DNA of 64,000 nt from Euclidia mi (Eukaryota > Arthropoda > Insecta > Lepidoptera > Erebidae), in NCBI GenBank assembly GCA_944739405.2, contig OX123199.2, forward strand, positions 7,491,898-7,555,897, written 5' to 3'. Each line of letters begins with the position of its first letter. Position 1 is the stretch's first letter. The translations under genes and the position numbers were made by a program. Under the pieces are notes generated by a model, which had not been told where the DNA came from, did not search any database, and saw only the letters and a list, made by a program, of their open reading frames with translations. Of the stretch, positions 1 through 11,100 are shown piece by piece.

Positions 1-1478
1 CGATTCGAAATTTACGATTTAAAGAATTAAGCCATATCCAAGCAATAATGTAAATTATTTCCTCGGTCCCCAACATTGCAGAATACGACATGAACGCTTG
101 AAAAAAGTATTCTTCAAGCATCGTGTTACCCCGAAACCTATCCTCTCAGAGACAGAGGGACTGTAAGCATTGCAGCGCAGTACGAGAAAAGCCCTAAATA
201 CGTGATGAACTGTAACTGAGCGTGCTCTTATGCTGGCTGTGGAAGAGCGGGAGTCCTGGATTCAGGCACTAGCATCGTCCAACATCGTTACCATAATGGA
301 CAATACTACCTTTCGCATCGCCTCTTGCCTTCGTTTAGCGTAAATACTCTAAGAGTCGTGGTCATCATGACCTGTTACACAACAGAAGCGCGGGCATATT
401 TCACGACTCGGCAACCTTAACAACATACTTCGTCATGTTCTTTTAATTGCTGGCGTACAGGTCCAACTAGAACCTCAGGACTTAGTAAGCAACGATGAGA
501 AAAGCCAGACCGTAGGTATGTCTTTACTGTCATGAAAGTAGGGACAATTTGGTATGGTACATCATACTTTCCTAGCAAGACGGGTTGGGTTTATTAGTAC
601 TTTAATAGAGACCTTCTTGAGACAGCGGTGATCTCTGAATCAGTAGGTAGTTAGCGAATATTACGCTACGTTTACCGAATAATAATAATTTTGTTATTAC
701 CAAAAAATCGAATAATAAGTGATACGTTTTAACTAGTGATCTACGAAATGCCGATTGTGAAATATAACTTTTGATATCAAAACCTTACAGAGAACATAAA
801 CATAAGATTAGCCGGTGATAATCTAATAAAAGCAATGGTACCTATTCCCTTTCACTGCCTATGACTATGATAGGCAAAGGGTCAGTCACAGCGTGTGTAG
901 CTTTCTACAGACACCTTTATTATTATTATCAGTTCTAAAACTGATAATAACACTGTAAGACCTGCTTTATATTATGCATCAAAGTAAAATAAAAATCATC
1001 TAAATATCCCTTAAAAATCGGGCAAAATCAGCGCCCTCTGCCGCCAATGTGGTGGAACTAGCTAGCATTTGGGTAAGAGTAAGTACAGTTTTGTCAGTGT
1101 AACTGATAGTTTAACAGACACAGTAACTAGTTCGGATGCTGTAGGACAGATAGAGCTACATACATGCTTGTATGTAGAATGTTATTCACGCAGCTGCTGC
1201 GATCTTTGCGATCACAGCAATAAAAACCGTCTGTTTAAATAGAAAATCACGCAACGATTTTAATAAGTACATTTAGATTTGCGTAGAAACAGTCAGTTCA
1301 GATAAGGCAACGTAGGTAGAATTTTCTTAATTATTTAATTGACATTAATGTATCACTACACACTGCTTCAGATTATTCGCACAGAGTAGGTACCTTTGTA
1401 TATGGACACCGCTTAAGGTCTAGCGGAATTACTTGTACTTAGGAGCTACATCAACATTGTTTAGGCCTTGATTTAAGT
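1..1478. other. AT-rich non-coding sequence
   Basis: I see no open frame of coding character and no recognisable transposon end here. The only structure is minor: a short hairpin near 920-950 built from TTATTATCAGTT and its complement. It is probably intergenic DNA or old repeat debris. Confidence 0.4.
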
Positions 1479-1848
1479 CCATCATAATCGTCCTAGCGCC
1501 ATCCTGGTGGCATCCGAGATTCTCACGCCTCGGAGGCCGGATTCGCTTTCTCGTCTAACCAGATTTGTCAGAATATCAGCTTTTCCACAGAGCGCCTGCC
1601 GCCTGACCTCGGCAACCCAAAGCCATAGCGATAATTCATAGTTTAGACCAATATCAGCTTATTTGAGGGTACTGACTCAACGTAACCACTGTAAAAGATG
1701 TGTATGACAGCCGGGTTCGACAAATTAACGTGTTCTCCTTGCTAATTAACAATTTAATATGCACTTCACTTCGAAAAGTTAGTGGTGCTCGACGTGGATT
1801 CGAATCTGATATCCTCTGCATGGGCGTCTGTTGGTATCTCCTTATATA
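1479..1848 (-). repeat. tRNA-derived SINE (family 1), near full length, minus strand
   Basis: Read on the minus strand, this copy has a degenerate tRNA-like head near 1848 with a B-box-like GATTCGAATCCAC. A body follows that is shared with the copies at 2569-2880, 34340-34655, 59930-60540 and 61822-62010; shared landmarks include GTGGAAAAGCTAATATTCAG-like and AGCGGA words. The end carries the TAGGATGATGAT-type tail. It is non-autonomous and encodes no protein. Boundaries are approximate. Confidence 0.7.
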
Positions 1849-2095
1849 GGCTACTAGCCGTTTCCCGCGGTTTCACACGCGTCCTGAGGGAACTACTTCG
1901 CGTACCCGAAAAACCCATATATCTTACGGACCCCTATTTTTTCTAAAATAAAATATAGCATATGTTACTCGCAGATAATGTAGCTTTCTAATGGTGAAAG
2001 AATTTTTAAAATCGGTCCAGTGGTTTCTGAGTTTATCCATTACAAACAAAAATACAAATTTTACCTCTTTATAATATTGGTGTAGATATTATAGG
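1838..2095. repeat. Dispersed repeat (CGCGTCCTGAGGGAACTACT family)
   Basis: The block carries CGGTTTCACACGCGTCCTGA, then GGAACTACTTCGCGTACCCG and TCGGTCCAGTGGTTTCTGAG. The same words make up the arms of the foldback element at 58582-59149. It abuts the SINE at 1479-1848. No coding potential is visible. The family is a common one in Lepidoptera, but I cannot assign its class. Confidence 0.55.
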
Positions 2096-2244
2096 CTATC
2101 GCCGATGAGGTTGAGGAGATTTAAGTATTAAGGGAGGGCTTTCAAATTTTCTTTTCATTTTCTAATAACTGCCAACCCCTATTATCCTCTTGGGGATTTA
2201 ATTTAAAGAAGCTTTGTTCACTTAACTATTACATCTTATACTAA

Positions 2245-2440
2245 TATATAAAGCTGAAGAGTTTGTTTGTTAGGTTGAACGCGCTATTCTCAGGAACTAC
2301 TGGACCGATTTCAAAAATTCTTTCAGTGTTAGATAGCCCATTTATCGAGGAAGGCTATAGGCTATATAACGTCACCCTATGAGCCACGGGAGCGAAGCAG
2401 TAGCCTTAAATAACGCGGGTGTAACCGCGGGCTCATCTAG
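2245..2440 (+). repeat. Dispersed repeat (GCTGAAGAGTTTGTTTG family)
   Basis: It starts at AAGCTGAAGAGTTTGTTTGT, passes through GATAGCCCATTTATCGAGGA and ends at GTAACCGCGGGCTCATCTAG. Close relatives occur at 9955-10128 in the same orientation and 62758-62989 in the opposite one. It is non-coding. This is probably the 3' part of a retroposon or MITE, but no end signature settles the class. Confidence 0.65.
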
Positions 2441-2568
2441 TTTTCAATAACACTTTAGTTTTAAGAATTTCTTTCACGCGAGAACGCAAAACAGCTCAGT
2501 GTAGAGAATATTAGAGCTATATAACAGAGACTCAGAAGATACAACACAATGCGCTTCAGTAATACCTA

Positions 2569-2880
2569 GTGGAGATACCAACAGACTGCCAGACAGAAGT
2601 GTCGGCCCGACACTGTCGGGCTTAAATCCACGGCGTGCACCCCTGATGTTTCGAAGTTATGCTCGACTTTAGTTAATTATTACTTGCCCCTTGCCTCGCA
2701 GAGTACGTTAAGCCGTCGGTCCTCGCTTAACCATGGAATGTCGCAATCCCTTTGAGTTGCACACATCAGACAGGCAGTCGCTCTGTGGAAAAGCTAATAT
2801 TCAGCCAAAACTGGTTAGACTAGTAAGCGGACCTCGGTCGTAACTAAGATAACACTAGATGGATGATGGTTTCCTTCAAT
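2569..2880 (+). repeat. tRNA-derived SINE (family 1)
   Basis: The plus-strand copy begins at GGAGATACCAACAGACTGCC and contains the body landmarks GCCGTCGGTCC, ACAGGCAGTCGCTCTGTGGA and AAAGCTAATATTCAGCC. It ends near GATAACACTAGATGGATGAT. It lies inverted with respect to the copy at 1479-1848, about 720 bp away. Confidence 0.7.
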
Positions 2881-2917
2881 TATTTATCAGTGACACCTTG
2901 TATTTATTTGTATCTTA

Positions 2918-3118
2918 ATATATAAAATCCTTGCGTTACTGACTGACTGACAGACACGCTACAGCCGAAACTATTGGGCGCAGGAAGCTGAAATTTGGCA
3001 TTATGTTCCTTGGGGACCGTAGGGTTGCACTAAGACGGGATTTTCCGAAATTCCCACGTTTTTCCCACCCCCCCAATTAAAAAAAAATGCAGGCGTAGCT
3101 GCTGGCGTCCTCTAGTAT
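2918..3118. repeat. Dispersed repeat (GCGTCCTCTAGT family)
   Basis: This block contains GTTACTGACTGACTGACAGA, TGAAATTTGGCATTATGTTC and the terminal GGCGTCCTCTAGTA. Inverse-orientation relatives lie at 4294-4500 and 37821-38030. A C-rich and then A-rich run sits at 3064-3090. It is non-coding. Confidence 0.65.
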
Positions 3119-3225
3119 TTTATAAAGATACAGTATTAAGAAAGAATACAGATAAAATAAAGAAAGATAAAATACAATATGTATCTAAATTGTTAACAGT
3201 TGCTTTTATTTTTGTAAGAGTATTT

Positions 3226-3292
3226 AGAGTATGTGGGTGTGTAATACACATCTGCCTACCCCTTTAAGGATAAAAGGCGTGAAGTTATGTTA
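3226..3292. repeat. SINE family 2 tail fragment
   Basis: The fragment has the signature tail of the second SINE family: a GTGGGTGTGTAATACACATC block followed by CTGCCTACCCCTTTAAGGAT. The tRNA-like head is missing. Confidence 0.5.
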
Positions 3293-3400
3293 TGTGCTAT
3301 GTTATTTAGAGTATATTGCTGACATAAACATATTAGACAGTAGTTGCAGGGCATAAAAGTATACCGAATTTCGTCCAAACTATGAGATATCCCTCAATAA

Positions 3401-3570
3401 TCGATTTTAAACTTTCGCGATTTGAATACATCATACAATTTTATTTAAACAGTCCTGCCGCGACCAAGGCTGTTGTAAGACGGCCGAAACGTCGGTAAAA
3501 CATTAGGTACTTATACCTTAAATTAATTAAATATCGCGAATAAGACCCGTTTAAATAAAATTGTATGATA
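3401..3570. repeat. Palindromic element with GAAACGTCGG core
   Basis: Perfect 21-bp inverted arms (3430-3450 and 3549-3569, ATACAATTTTATTTAAAC core) flank a centre with GGCCGAAACGTCGG. An outer word, CGATTTTAAACTTTCGCG, recurs in opposite orientation at the edge of the related block at 21660-21830. The length and symmetry fit a small MITE. No target duplication was identified. Confidence 0.55.
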
Positions 3571-4293
3571 TATCCCTTACAAGCTGTGTGGTAGTCTCAG
3601 AACAATTTGACATATATAAGTATCAGTTGCTCATTAGTAAGTCTCAAACATTTATTAGATCATTAGTCGAATGTCGTTAAATTAAACAAGTTTTTAATGA
3701 TCAATTACCACAGGTATCATAATCTGTAAATTGTGAAACATTGACTAAATGCAGTGGACAAAATAAAGTAACGCGCTAGACACTTAACGTATATTTAGGC
3801 AAGTGCAGCATTTGAAAAATAGAAATTGAATAATATAAACCTAGTTCACAACTGTCCCTCAACCTTTTCAATAATAAATAAGTTGTTATAAGTTCAGTGA
3901 CGAAATAAGTAATATATTTTCATTGGCATCCAAGTAGTTTTAAATCATCTGGTGTCTGTCTTTTCGTAGCAACTTTAGTTGGCGTTATTTATGATGTCCA
4001 ACATTGAGGTACACCTAGGACCTCACCCTACAACTAGCGGTATAATGCAAGTAAGTACTCTTCATCTTATTAGATAAAACATACACAGAGCTATAAACTA
4101 TGTATGCGCTGATTGGGATTACCCTTTCCTCAGCAGGGTTTCTTGTTTATAGCGAATCACTACAAACACCTTTAAAGAGATGCCATTGTGGTTCTCTATT
4201 ATTATATACTTATTATGAACAGACACAAGCTACAGTGAACAATAATCATCAAGATTGTTTGCCTGCTTGCCGAATCACTAGGTTTATAATATA
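3571..4293. other. Non-coding AT-rich interval
   Basis: No gene or transposon terminus was recognised. A 65-codon open stretch at 4100-4297 has no recognisable motif and is no longer than expected by chance in such DNA. Confidence 0.35.
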
Positions 4294-4500
4294 CTAGAGG
4301 ACGCCAGCAGCTACGCCTGCAATTTTTTTTTATTTACCCTTTTTGGCCGATCCCGTGGGAATTTCGCGAAATCCCTTCTTAGTGCACCCATACGGTCCCC
4401 AAGGAACATACATGCCAAATTTTAGCTTCCAGCGCCCAATAGTTTCGGCTGTAGCGTGTCTGTCAGTCAGTAAGTAACGCAAGGATTTTATATATAAGTA
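4294..4500. repeat. Dispersed repeat (GCGTCCTCTAGT family), inverse copy
   Basis: The copy begins TACTAGAGGACGCCAGCAGC, contains TGGTCCCCAAGGAACATAC-like and GCCAAATTTTAGCTTCCAGC words, and ends in GTCAGTCAGTAAGTAACGC. It is the reverse complement of the copy at 2918-3118, 1.2 kb upstream. Confidence 0.65.
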
Positions 4501-5578
4501 CTTATGATTTTGTGCTACAGTAGACTGTATCAATAAATATACATTTTTAGTCTCATATTATGAAGGTTTATCTTTCTTTACCTTGATAACAGAATGGCTC
4601 TGAAAAGCAGAAATACATGGCGAGTTTATTTGTAGTAATACTAATTTAATTTTGAATATTGTCTACTATACGATATGTACCTATTAGTAAATTAAGAAAA
4701 TACTTCAATAATGTATAGGTACGTCTCGTACTTCGCTGATAATATCAATCCATGATAGATACAAACTGTATGAGTATACCAGTACACAATACGCACGTAG
4801 CTATAGTAATTACATACATAAATAAATAAAAGTGTGAATGTAGCAGTCACGCGCAAACAGCGTCCGCCGGGCAACCGAACCAGACATTTGGACTTCGTTC
4901 AAGGTGCCACAAGGTAAGTGACAACCTCATTACCTACTCGACGTACTACTATACCACCCTCTTCATTCATTAACATACAACCTTTTCATCATTGTGTGCA
5001 AAAGATAGCCTCCAAAAAACGAGAGCGAGCCTATAGTTTCGACTGATGACGCGAAATGCTCACCAAAAATAAATTCATGCTCAATCTTATATTTAGCGCG
5101 CTTGCTCGGACTAAGACGTTTCGGCCAGTTGAACCGGGATTCAGTGCAGATCGCCAATCGTTTCGTATCGGTATTTGAAAAAACAAAAGCGTCTTGTGCA
5201 TCCCATGTCAACAAACAAACACCAGGGATGGTGAGCTGAAGACTCACGAGAGAAGTGGCCTGAACGCATCAAGGTAACCTCGGTGCATTAGTCCAAAATA
5301 ATCTGTTGGCCAGTGATCATAGTACACAACTTGTTCACACCTATTTCTACACGAGCCCACGCAAACATAACGTGTTTTCAGTTAGATATTCTCACATTGA
5401 AACGATATGTTGTGTTCATAGTTTATACGGTGAAAAAGTGAAATTTGGTGGGTTCGTGCGTTAGTAAAATTTCATGAAAATAATCATCATAGTTCTCATT
5501 AAAATATTCGTAACCGGCAAAATATTTGATATATTTCTTTAAAAGATTTGAATTTCTCTATATTAATTAATTAAACAT
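4501..5578 (+). promoter_or_regulatory. Upstream region of gene A, long isoform
   Basis: This interval precedes the first coding exon of gene A and should hold its promoter and 5' UTR. Two good splice-donor matches occur (CACAAG|GTAAGT at about 4912 and CATCAAG|GTAACC at about 5272). They could end non-coding leader exons, with a possible acceptor near 5545 (CTTTAAAAG). None of this is proven. No TATA box was convincing. The ORF on the minus strand at 4963-5247 has no recognisable domain. Confidence 0.35.
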
Positions 5579-6888
5579 ATGGATTCTGAATTGTCGCCAG
5601 ATAAAGATAAAGATATACCACCAGTGCCAATAAAAACATATCAATGGGAGGACTTGAAAAGAGCTCGTGAGGCGGGAAGATATCCTTGGACGCATCTGTT
5701 GAAGGTGCCGCTTCAAGGCGAAATAACTGCAGAAGACATCATCAGAGAAACAACACCTAGAAGAAGTATGTCACGTGAATTTTCGAGATCTCGTACACAC
5801 TCTCCAGTTGATAATGACGTCCAAAGGATACTTAATCTCGACTCTTCGCCTGGTAGTAGCCGCAAACACGGTGAGGAAGGTGAGGATGAGGGAGTGCATA
5901 TACCAAATTTTTCTAAAGAAATATCATTAGATTCCGAAGATGATGCTCTAAATCAGGCTGTGAAAGCTTATGTAGTTAAACGTCCTGAAAGTCAAGCTAG
6001 TTCCCACTTAGCTACGCCTATAGAAATACCAAAAAATGTGTCTCCCAAGGGAATCCTTAAACGCCGGGTACCAGAACAACAATATAATATAGGAGTTACA
6101 ACAGAAACAAGAGAAAAAACAAAATGTTGTCATCCTTTGGTAAACAAAATAAAGCATTTAGCAGACAAAACATTACATAAACTAGAAAAAAACGAAAATG
6201 ATAAATCACCAGTATCAAAACGCAAGAAAGATGAAGAAAAAGACCAAGAAATAAGACAACTTAAGTCCTCCCCAGGCGCTATCCGACGGCAGAAGTACAG
6301 TGCAATTAAACTAGGAGATTCTGATGAAATGAGTAAAACTATGAGCTTAGATACACCACCACCAAGAAAAAAGAAAGAACATATTTACGAAGATATAGCA
6401 GAAGCAAAAGACTCTGAAAGGTCGCTCCATTTTTCGCCAGATGTAGATAAACAAGACTCTTCTAAAATAGATGACGAGAGTAGAAGTAACAGTAATAAAG
6501 AAAACGAAAGTGTTTTAGAAAAAAAGTCTATCGCTTCTCAAGATCCCAGTTTAGTAATTGATGACATATCATTAAAAAATGGTGAACACGTCATGGAGAA
6601 ATTACATAAAATGGATAGCATTAATAAAGAAGCAGTTCTATTAGACGAAGAAATGGATCCAGAAGAACCTAACGTTGACGAAATATTTCAAAACCAATTA
6701 GATGAAAGAGGAATACGTAATGAGTCACCTAACATAACCATCACAGAATTAACAGAAGAGGATGTTGTCTTGAATAGTGACCAGCCTACTGCAACGCCCA
6801 TTGAATCGTCTCCAAGCCCCAGCCCGTACGACGCTGATGATCTGAAAAACATTCAATTCCCAAAGAGAAAATGGTCTAAACCCAGCAG
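5579..6888 (+). CDS. Gene A, first coding exon of long isoform (charged tail-anchored protein)
   Basis: This exon gives the N-terminal 436 codons plus two bases of the next. The frame is open from ATG 5579 to TAA 6890, but a donor (CAGCAG|GTAATT) ends the exon at 6888 in phase 2. That matches the acceptor at 7831/7832 and creates a Ser codon at the junction. The start is a compact tryptophan-containing segment (YQWEDLKRAREAGRYPWTH, about residues 20-39). The rest is rich in Glu, Lys, Ser and Asp with KRRKK/KRKKDEEK-type basic runs and no globular domain that I can name. The composition suggests a disordered cytoplasmic scaffold. Codon use is even and open over 1.3 kb. The neighbouring alternative exon at 7240-7448 replaces it in the short isoform. 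The function is not recognised. Confidence 0.85.
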
Positions 6889-7239
6889 GTAATTATATTT
6901 TTATTTTATCTAAAAAATAACCTAATTGTAGTAATACATCATACGTAACTGTGACATAACAATTTTGTTTCAACACATGCAAAGCGAACGCGCTAGCTTC
7001 TGACTGTTTGATAAATATAGCACACTCCGACCGATCTTCCTGCACATTGGGTAACCTCTTTTAAAATTGTCACCAGTGATCAGTGCTCGCGGCTGCTTTC
7101 ACGTCTGTGATTAGTTCATTTACTGCCCGGCTTTGACAAACACACGTAATGACTCATTGTCCGCGTGCAAATGACAGTTCACCTAGTAGTTTACGGGAAA
7201 CTAACAATTAAGTATGTCCGGGCCCGGTAGTCAGTAGTA
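6889..7239 (+). promoter_or_regulatory. Intron start and candidate internal promoter of gene A
   Basis: The stretch lies between the long-isoform exon and the alternative first exon. It should contain the promoter and leader of the short isoform. A TCAGTG word near 7079-7084 resembles the arthropod initiator consensus, and there is no clear TATA box at the expected distance. The local GC content rises (GCTCGCGGCTGC, GGGCCCGG), as often seen at promoters. This is inference from position only. Confidence 0.35.
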
Positions 7240-7448
7240 ATGAGTAAGCTTCGGCGATGGACTTCCGAAGGCGGCACTCCTTTAGAAAAGCCAGTGAGAC
7301 CAACACGAGAGGGTAGCGTCCAAGTGTTCACACCGGACGTCCGATGCGCTTGTCAGTTCTTCCAATGTGACTCGCTTCTACCGGAGAGAGTGAATCCAGT
7401 GGGTACTAGACCGACGTCGCGAGCTAGTAATTTTATTTCGTATGACAG
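7240..7448 (+). CDS. Gene A, alternative first coding exon (short isoform)
   Basis: ATG 7240 follows an in-frame TAG at 7228, so it is the first usable start. The frame runs 69 codons and two bases to a strong donor (GACAG|GTAAGC) at 7448. This is phase 2, identical to the exon ending at 6888, and joins to 7832 with a Ser codon. The short product would have 1416 residues. The encoded segment is arginine-rich (MSKLRRWTSEGG start) with two cysteines in CACQFFQC and no named domain. The matching phase, strong donor and upstream stop argue for a true alternative promoter and against a chance ORF. Transcript evidence is lacking. Confidence 0.7.
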
Positions 7449-7831
7449 GTAAGCCATGCACCTATGCTCATTTTAACGATTTAGATGACATTTTAAAACT
7501 AAAATTACGGACTGTAAAATAAATTTTCAACAGCGTCTTTTACCCGGCGGCTGCGGCTAAAACGAGCGCCGGCTGTTGGCCTAATTGTGACTCGAGCAAC
7601 GTGCGTGTGAAGTTTAAATATAACTCAAATCTTCTGCGACGAATCACAATTTTTGCGATTTACATTTCATTTTTTTAATTATGCTCTTTGTTCCTCTTAA
7701 TGCGCTGCGACTGATGTATTGGCAATAAAATGTATGATTTATTTTGACATATATCTATTAGCGAATGAATGTCATGTTATGTATAAAACATATTGTGATA
7801 GTTATGTGAATAAATAATGTGGTTTTTTCAG
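7449..7831 (+). other. Gene A intron
   Basis: The intron is non-coding, lies between the alternative exon and exon 2, and ends with a clean polypyrimidine tract and acceptor (GGTTTTTTCAG at 7831). No repeat was recognised inside. Confidence 0.6.
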
Positions 7832-9722
7832 TGATCACGAATATGAAATCATCGAAAAACCTCCGCCAAACATAATTTACACGGCTCCGAGTTTAGATGA
7901 AAAGCCACGCCAAATGGTCAAAACTGACGATGAGTTGTCAAGTACCACATCTCTGGAAAGAAAATATTTACAACATACATCGGACGAGGAAGAACAGTTA
8001 GATGAAAAAGAAACATTGCCAGATGATAAAAACGAAGAAATGTTAAATGCGGCAGCACTTCAAAAGGACATCGAAGATCGATATTTCATAAACACGCCAT
8101 CGACACCATCGCGTACTGAATGCGAAGTCAGCACCAGCCAAGTTGACTCATCGGCATTGGAGCAGTTGCCTTTAAAACGTGACAGTAGATCCAAGAATGC
8201 TGAAAGTAGTGATAGTAAAATACAGCAACGTATTAGAGAAGGCACAGGTAAATTAAAAACACAAGCAGGTAAATTGAAAACAAAATTACAAAACATTAAA
8301 AGCAAACAATTCACCACGTCTGAAAAACCAAAAATGAGTTCACCTGAACGGTCGAAATTTAAAATGCCACAAAGGCCTAAAATATCTCTGCCTGATCGAC
8401 CTAAATTTAAGTTACCAGACAGAAGAAAGTTTAGTTTACCAGATCGACCAAAATTCAATCTATCAGAAAAACTTAATCGCTCGAAGTTTACATTGCCAGA
8501 CAGACCAAAATTTACTGTTCCAGAATTTAGTGTCCCAAAATTCAAACTGCCAGACAGACCAAAAATAAATTTTCCAAGCCTAGGTAGAAAAAAAGAGTAC
8601 AAGGTGACAAATGATTCTACAGACTCTAATGTTGAAGTCGCCAACGCTACGGTGGAATTTGAAGCAAGAACATATCCAAGATTATTTAATCGGAAAAAGA
8701 ACACTGACTTACCAAAAACGTCATCATCACCAACACTCAATAGAGAAGACACTCCACCGCCCACCTTTACGTTCACGCGGGTTAAAAAGTCTAAAGAGGA
8801 AACAACTTATATCCCCGACAGCCCAGAACAGCCGCGGGAGTACGGAAATATTGAAAACGATGATGAAAATCAGATGGAAGAAAGCCGGCACATTGAGACC
8901 ACCTACGATTTTGATAAATTGGATACAGAATACATGGATGAAGAACCTGAAATCTCCAACCTGCAGGACGACCGAAACGCAATATCCACGGATGATATGT
9001 CACCGTCTAAACATGAATACAGTCATGTTATAACCGAAATAAATAATGACGAATTTTTTGTACGACCGAGAGGAATTTCTCGCGAAGATATTCAAACAAG
9101 AGAATACTTAAGCGACGAAACTCGGAAAGCGTTCCAAAACCCGAAAAATATCCTTTCATTAATGGGGAGTCATTCGGGTGTGGACGACGAACATATGTAT
9201 ACTAACGATCCGGAAGCTGATCCCGAGCTGATGATGGATGACAACGAACAGATGAAATATTCTACTGAAGATTTGAATGACAAAGATGACGGTTATTATA
9301 CATTCCCACCGGTAAGACCGTCGCGTGCCAAGCGAAAGAAGAAAGAAGAAGAACCGGCGCCGTACATCGACGAGAGCGTTCATGCTAGCATTCAATTTAG
9401 TGAAGTAGACCTAGGGTTGTCTGATGATCACCATCTGGATCATGGGAATCATGAGTCAGAAGAGCACATTGATATGCGTGTAAACAGTCATCTTGATTTC
9501 ACACCTACTACTGATTTACATTCGATACATGAATATGCAAATGATGACGTAATTCAGTATCCGGAAAATATCCCAATTCAGTCCCAAACGCTGCCAATGC
9601 CGCCAAAGAGAAAGAAAAAGTTTGGAAAGAGGGACTACAAACATTCCTCACTCAACGACTTCAATAACTTAGGTAACTCGGAGCTGTGGGAGGACCCTCA
9701 AGAACATCAAAACGTGGACGAT
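7832..9722 (+). CDS. Gene A, shared exon 2 with PDRPKFxL octapeptide array
   Basis: The exon begins after TTTTTTCAG with one base completing a Ser codon, then DHEYEIIEKPPPN. It ends at a strong donor (GACGAT|GTAAGT, 9722) in phase 0. It encodes 630 residues (about 437-1067 of the long form). Residues about 605-690 form a run of eight-residue units around PDRPKFxL, roughly nine copies with alternating K/R charge and beta-prone cores, reminiscent of AHNAK/periaxin-type repeats by style only. Before it are GKLKTQAGKLKTKLQ basic amphipathic repeats. After it come acidic, proline-rich stretches with PPRPSRAKRKKKEEE and LPMPPKRKKKFGKR motifs. Reading past the donor adds a spurious tail to 9788. A 238-codon antisense frame at 8060-8776 is only the shadow of this repeat. 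Confidence 0.88.
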
Positions 9723-10612
9723 GTAAGTAATTCATTTCAATCATTCGGGTTCTTGCTATCATTCAATGTTCACATAATCGGCGCATAGGTTTAAGTGATT
9801 CTCTGCTGGAACGCTAAGCGTTATGGGTTTCGTTTCACACATCCAAGCTTTACGAACATTATTTGAACATAGCAAAGCCTCTCCGCGAACAAGTAACTAT
9901 GCCTGATATAGTTAAAATCTATACTTCTATGTATGTCTATATTTCATTACTAATACAATAATGCTGAAGAGTTTGTTTGCAACTACTGGTCCAATTTGTA
10001 TCATTATTTTTGTGTTAGATAGCCCATTTATCGAGGAAGGCTAAAGGCTATAAAATATCACGCTGTGAGTTACTAATGCGGAGCAGTGGCCTTAAATAGA
10101 GCGCATGTAACCGCGGAGTAAGCTAATCGTTCATAAATTCAAATCGCCTGAGGTGTAGACAGGGATTGCACATAATAATTATCTCTTTAGCATTATTACA
10201 TTCTCATAATTTAATTCTGCAAGGACGTGTTTTTAACTACTCCTCACCTAACTTTCATTATTCGTGTCACTTATAATAATACCATGCATTCTATGCCTTA
10301 TCATAGTAAGCCATTTAAAGTGATCGAAACAAAACAATACTTAATTTCTGGTCACCCTTCTAAAATTTTCTTTACGGACCTCATTTATACAGCTGAAGTG
10401 AAAACTAAAATAGGACCGCTTTTCTGAGAAACACTCTCGAAATCTAGGCCAAAGTCGATACCTATATCTTTGTTTTGTATTGCGTAGCTCCTTAGGATAC
10501 ATATATCGAGCTAAATATACACTGAATAATAGTAGTATTTCTGTCAGATCAATATTTAGCATAAGTCATAAGACCATTCCAATTGTATATTAACTTTCAA
10601 AGAATCAGCATT
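9723..10612 (+). other. Gene A large intron, 5' part
   Basis: This is the start of the 5977-bp intron between exon 2 and the last exon. It contains a copy of the GCTGAAGAGTTTGTTTG repeat (9955-10128). Nothing else was recognised. A small extra phase-0 exon inside the intron cannot be excluded. Confidence 0.5.
9955..10128 (+). repeat. Dispersed repeat (GCTGAAGAGTTTGTTTG family)
   Basis: The sequence runs from ATGCTGAAGAGTTTGTTTGC through GATAGCCCATTTATCGAGGA to GTAACCGCGGAGTAAGCTAA. It is in the same orientation as the copy at 2245-2440 and is more diverged, with an internal deletion at the start. Confidence 0.6.
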
Positions 10613-10720
10613 GCCATCCAGCGTGGCAATGCTTCCAGCCTTCTGGGCACGATACCCGATGTCATTGATGCGGAGGCATTTATACTACGCCTAAATTGTT
10701 TAAATATTTTTACTTTTTAA
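10613..10720 (+). mobile_element. Non-LTR retrotransposon 3' end (C-terminal codons of pol)
   Basis: One frame reads AIQRGNASSLLGTIPD and continues to a stop at 10718. This is the typical last segment of a jockey/R1-type LINE polyprotein, where an xIQRGNAASVxGT-like motif is conserved. A T-rich tail follows. Only about 35 codons survive, so the copy is a strongly 5'-truncated insertion in the intron of gene A. The exact clade is uncertain. Confidence 0.6.
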
Positions 10721-11100
10721 TTGTTATTTTTTTGTTTGTGTAGGAACATATTCTTAAAGATTATCATTAGTAGTAGATTAGTAGATGATTAGAAGTTTAT
10801 AGCAAATGCATATCGTAAACCTTAAATATAAATAAAATAATCATACCACACAAACTGTATTAGCGTTCGTCGTTTAATATTCACTGCGCAGTAAAAACAA
10901 AATAAATTAAATTTTCTAAAATTGTTCTTTCCATATTATTATGTGATTAGGTAAAATAATATTATTAAAGCATAATTTAGCGCATTTGTTTAGGGTTCTC
11001 GTATTATCATCTATATTGAATTCGCATCTTGTGTATGTGCAACAGTGCTTATCATATCCACGAGTTGAACATCCGAGACTTTTATCTATCTATCTAAACG
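10721..11100. other. Intronic AT-rich sequence
   Basis: No feature was recognised between the two LINE remnants. Confidence 0.35.

Noticed and set aside
4880..5275. Non-coding leader exons ending at 4912 and 5272
   Set aside because: Donor matches are good but no promoter or transcript evidence; kept only as a remark in the upstream region.
8060..8776. 238-codon minus-strand ORF
   Set aside because: It is antisense to the PDRPKFxL array of gene A; its repeats (LSGNLNLGRSGR-like) mirror the coding repeat and there is no independent support.
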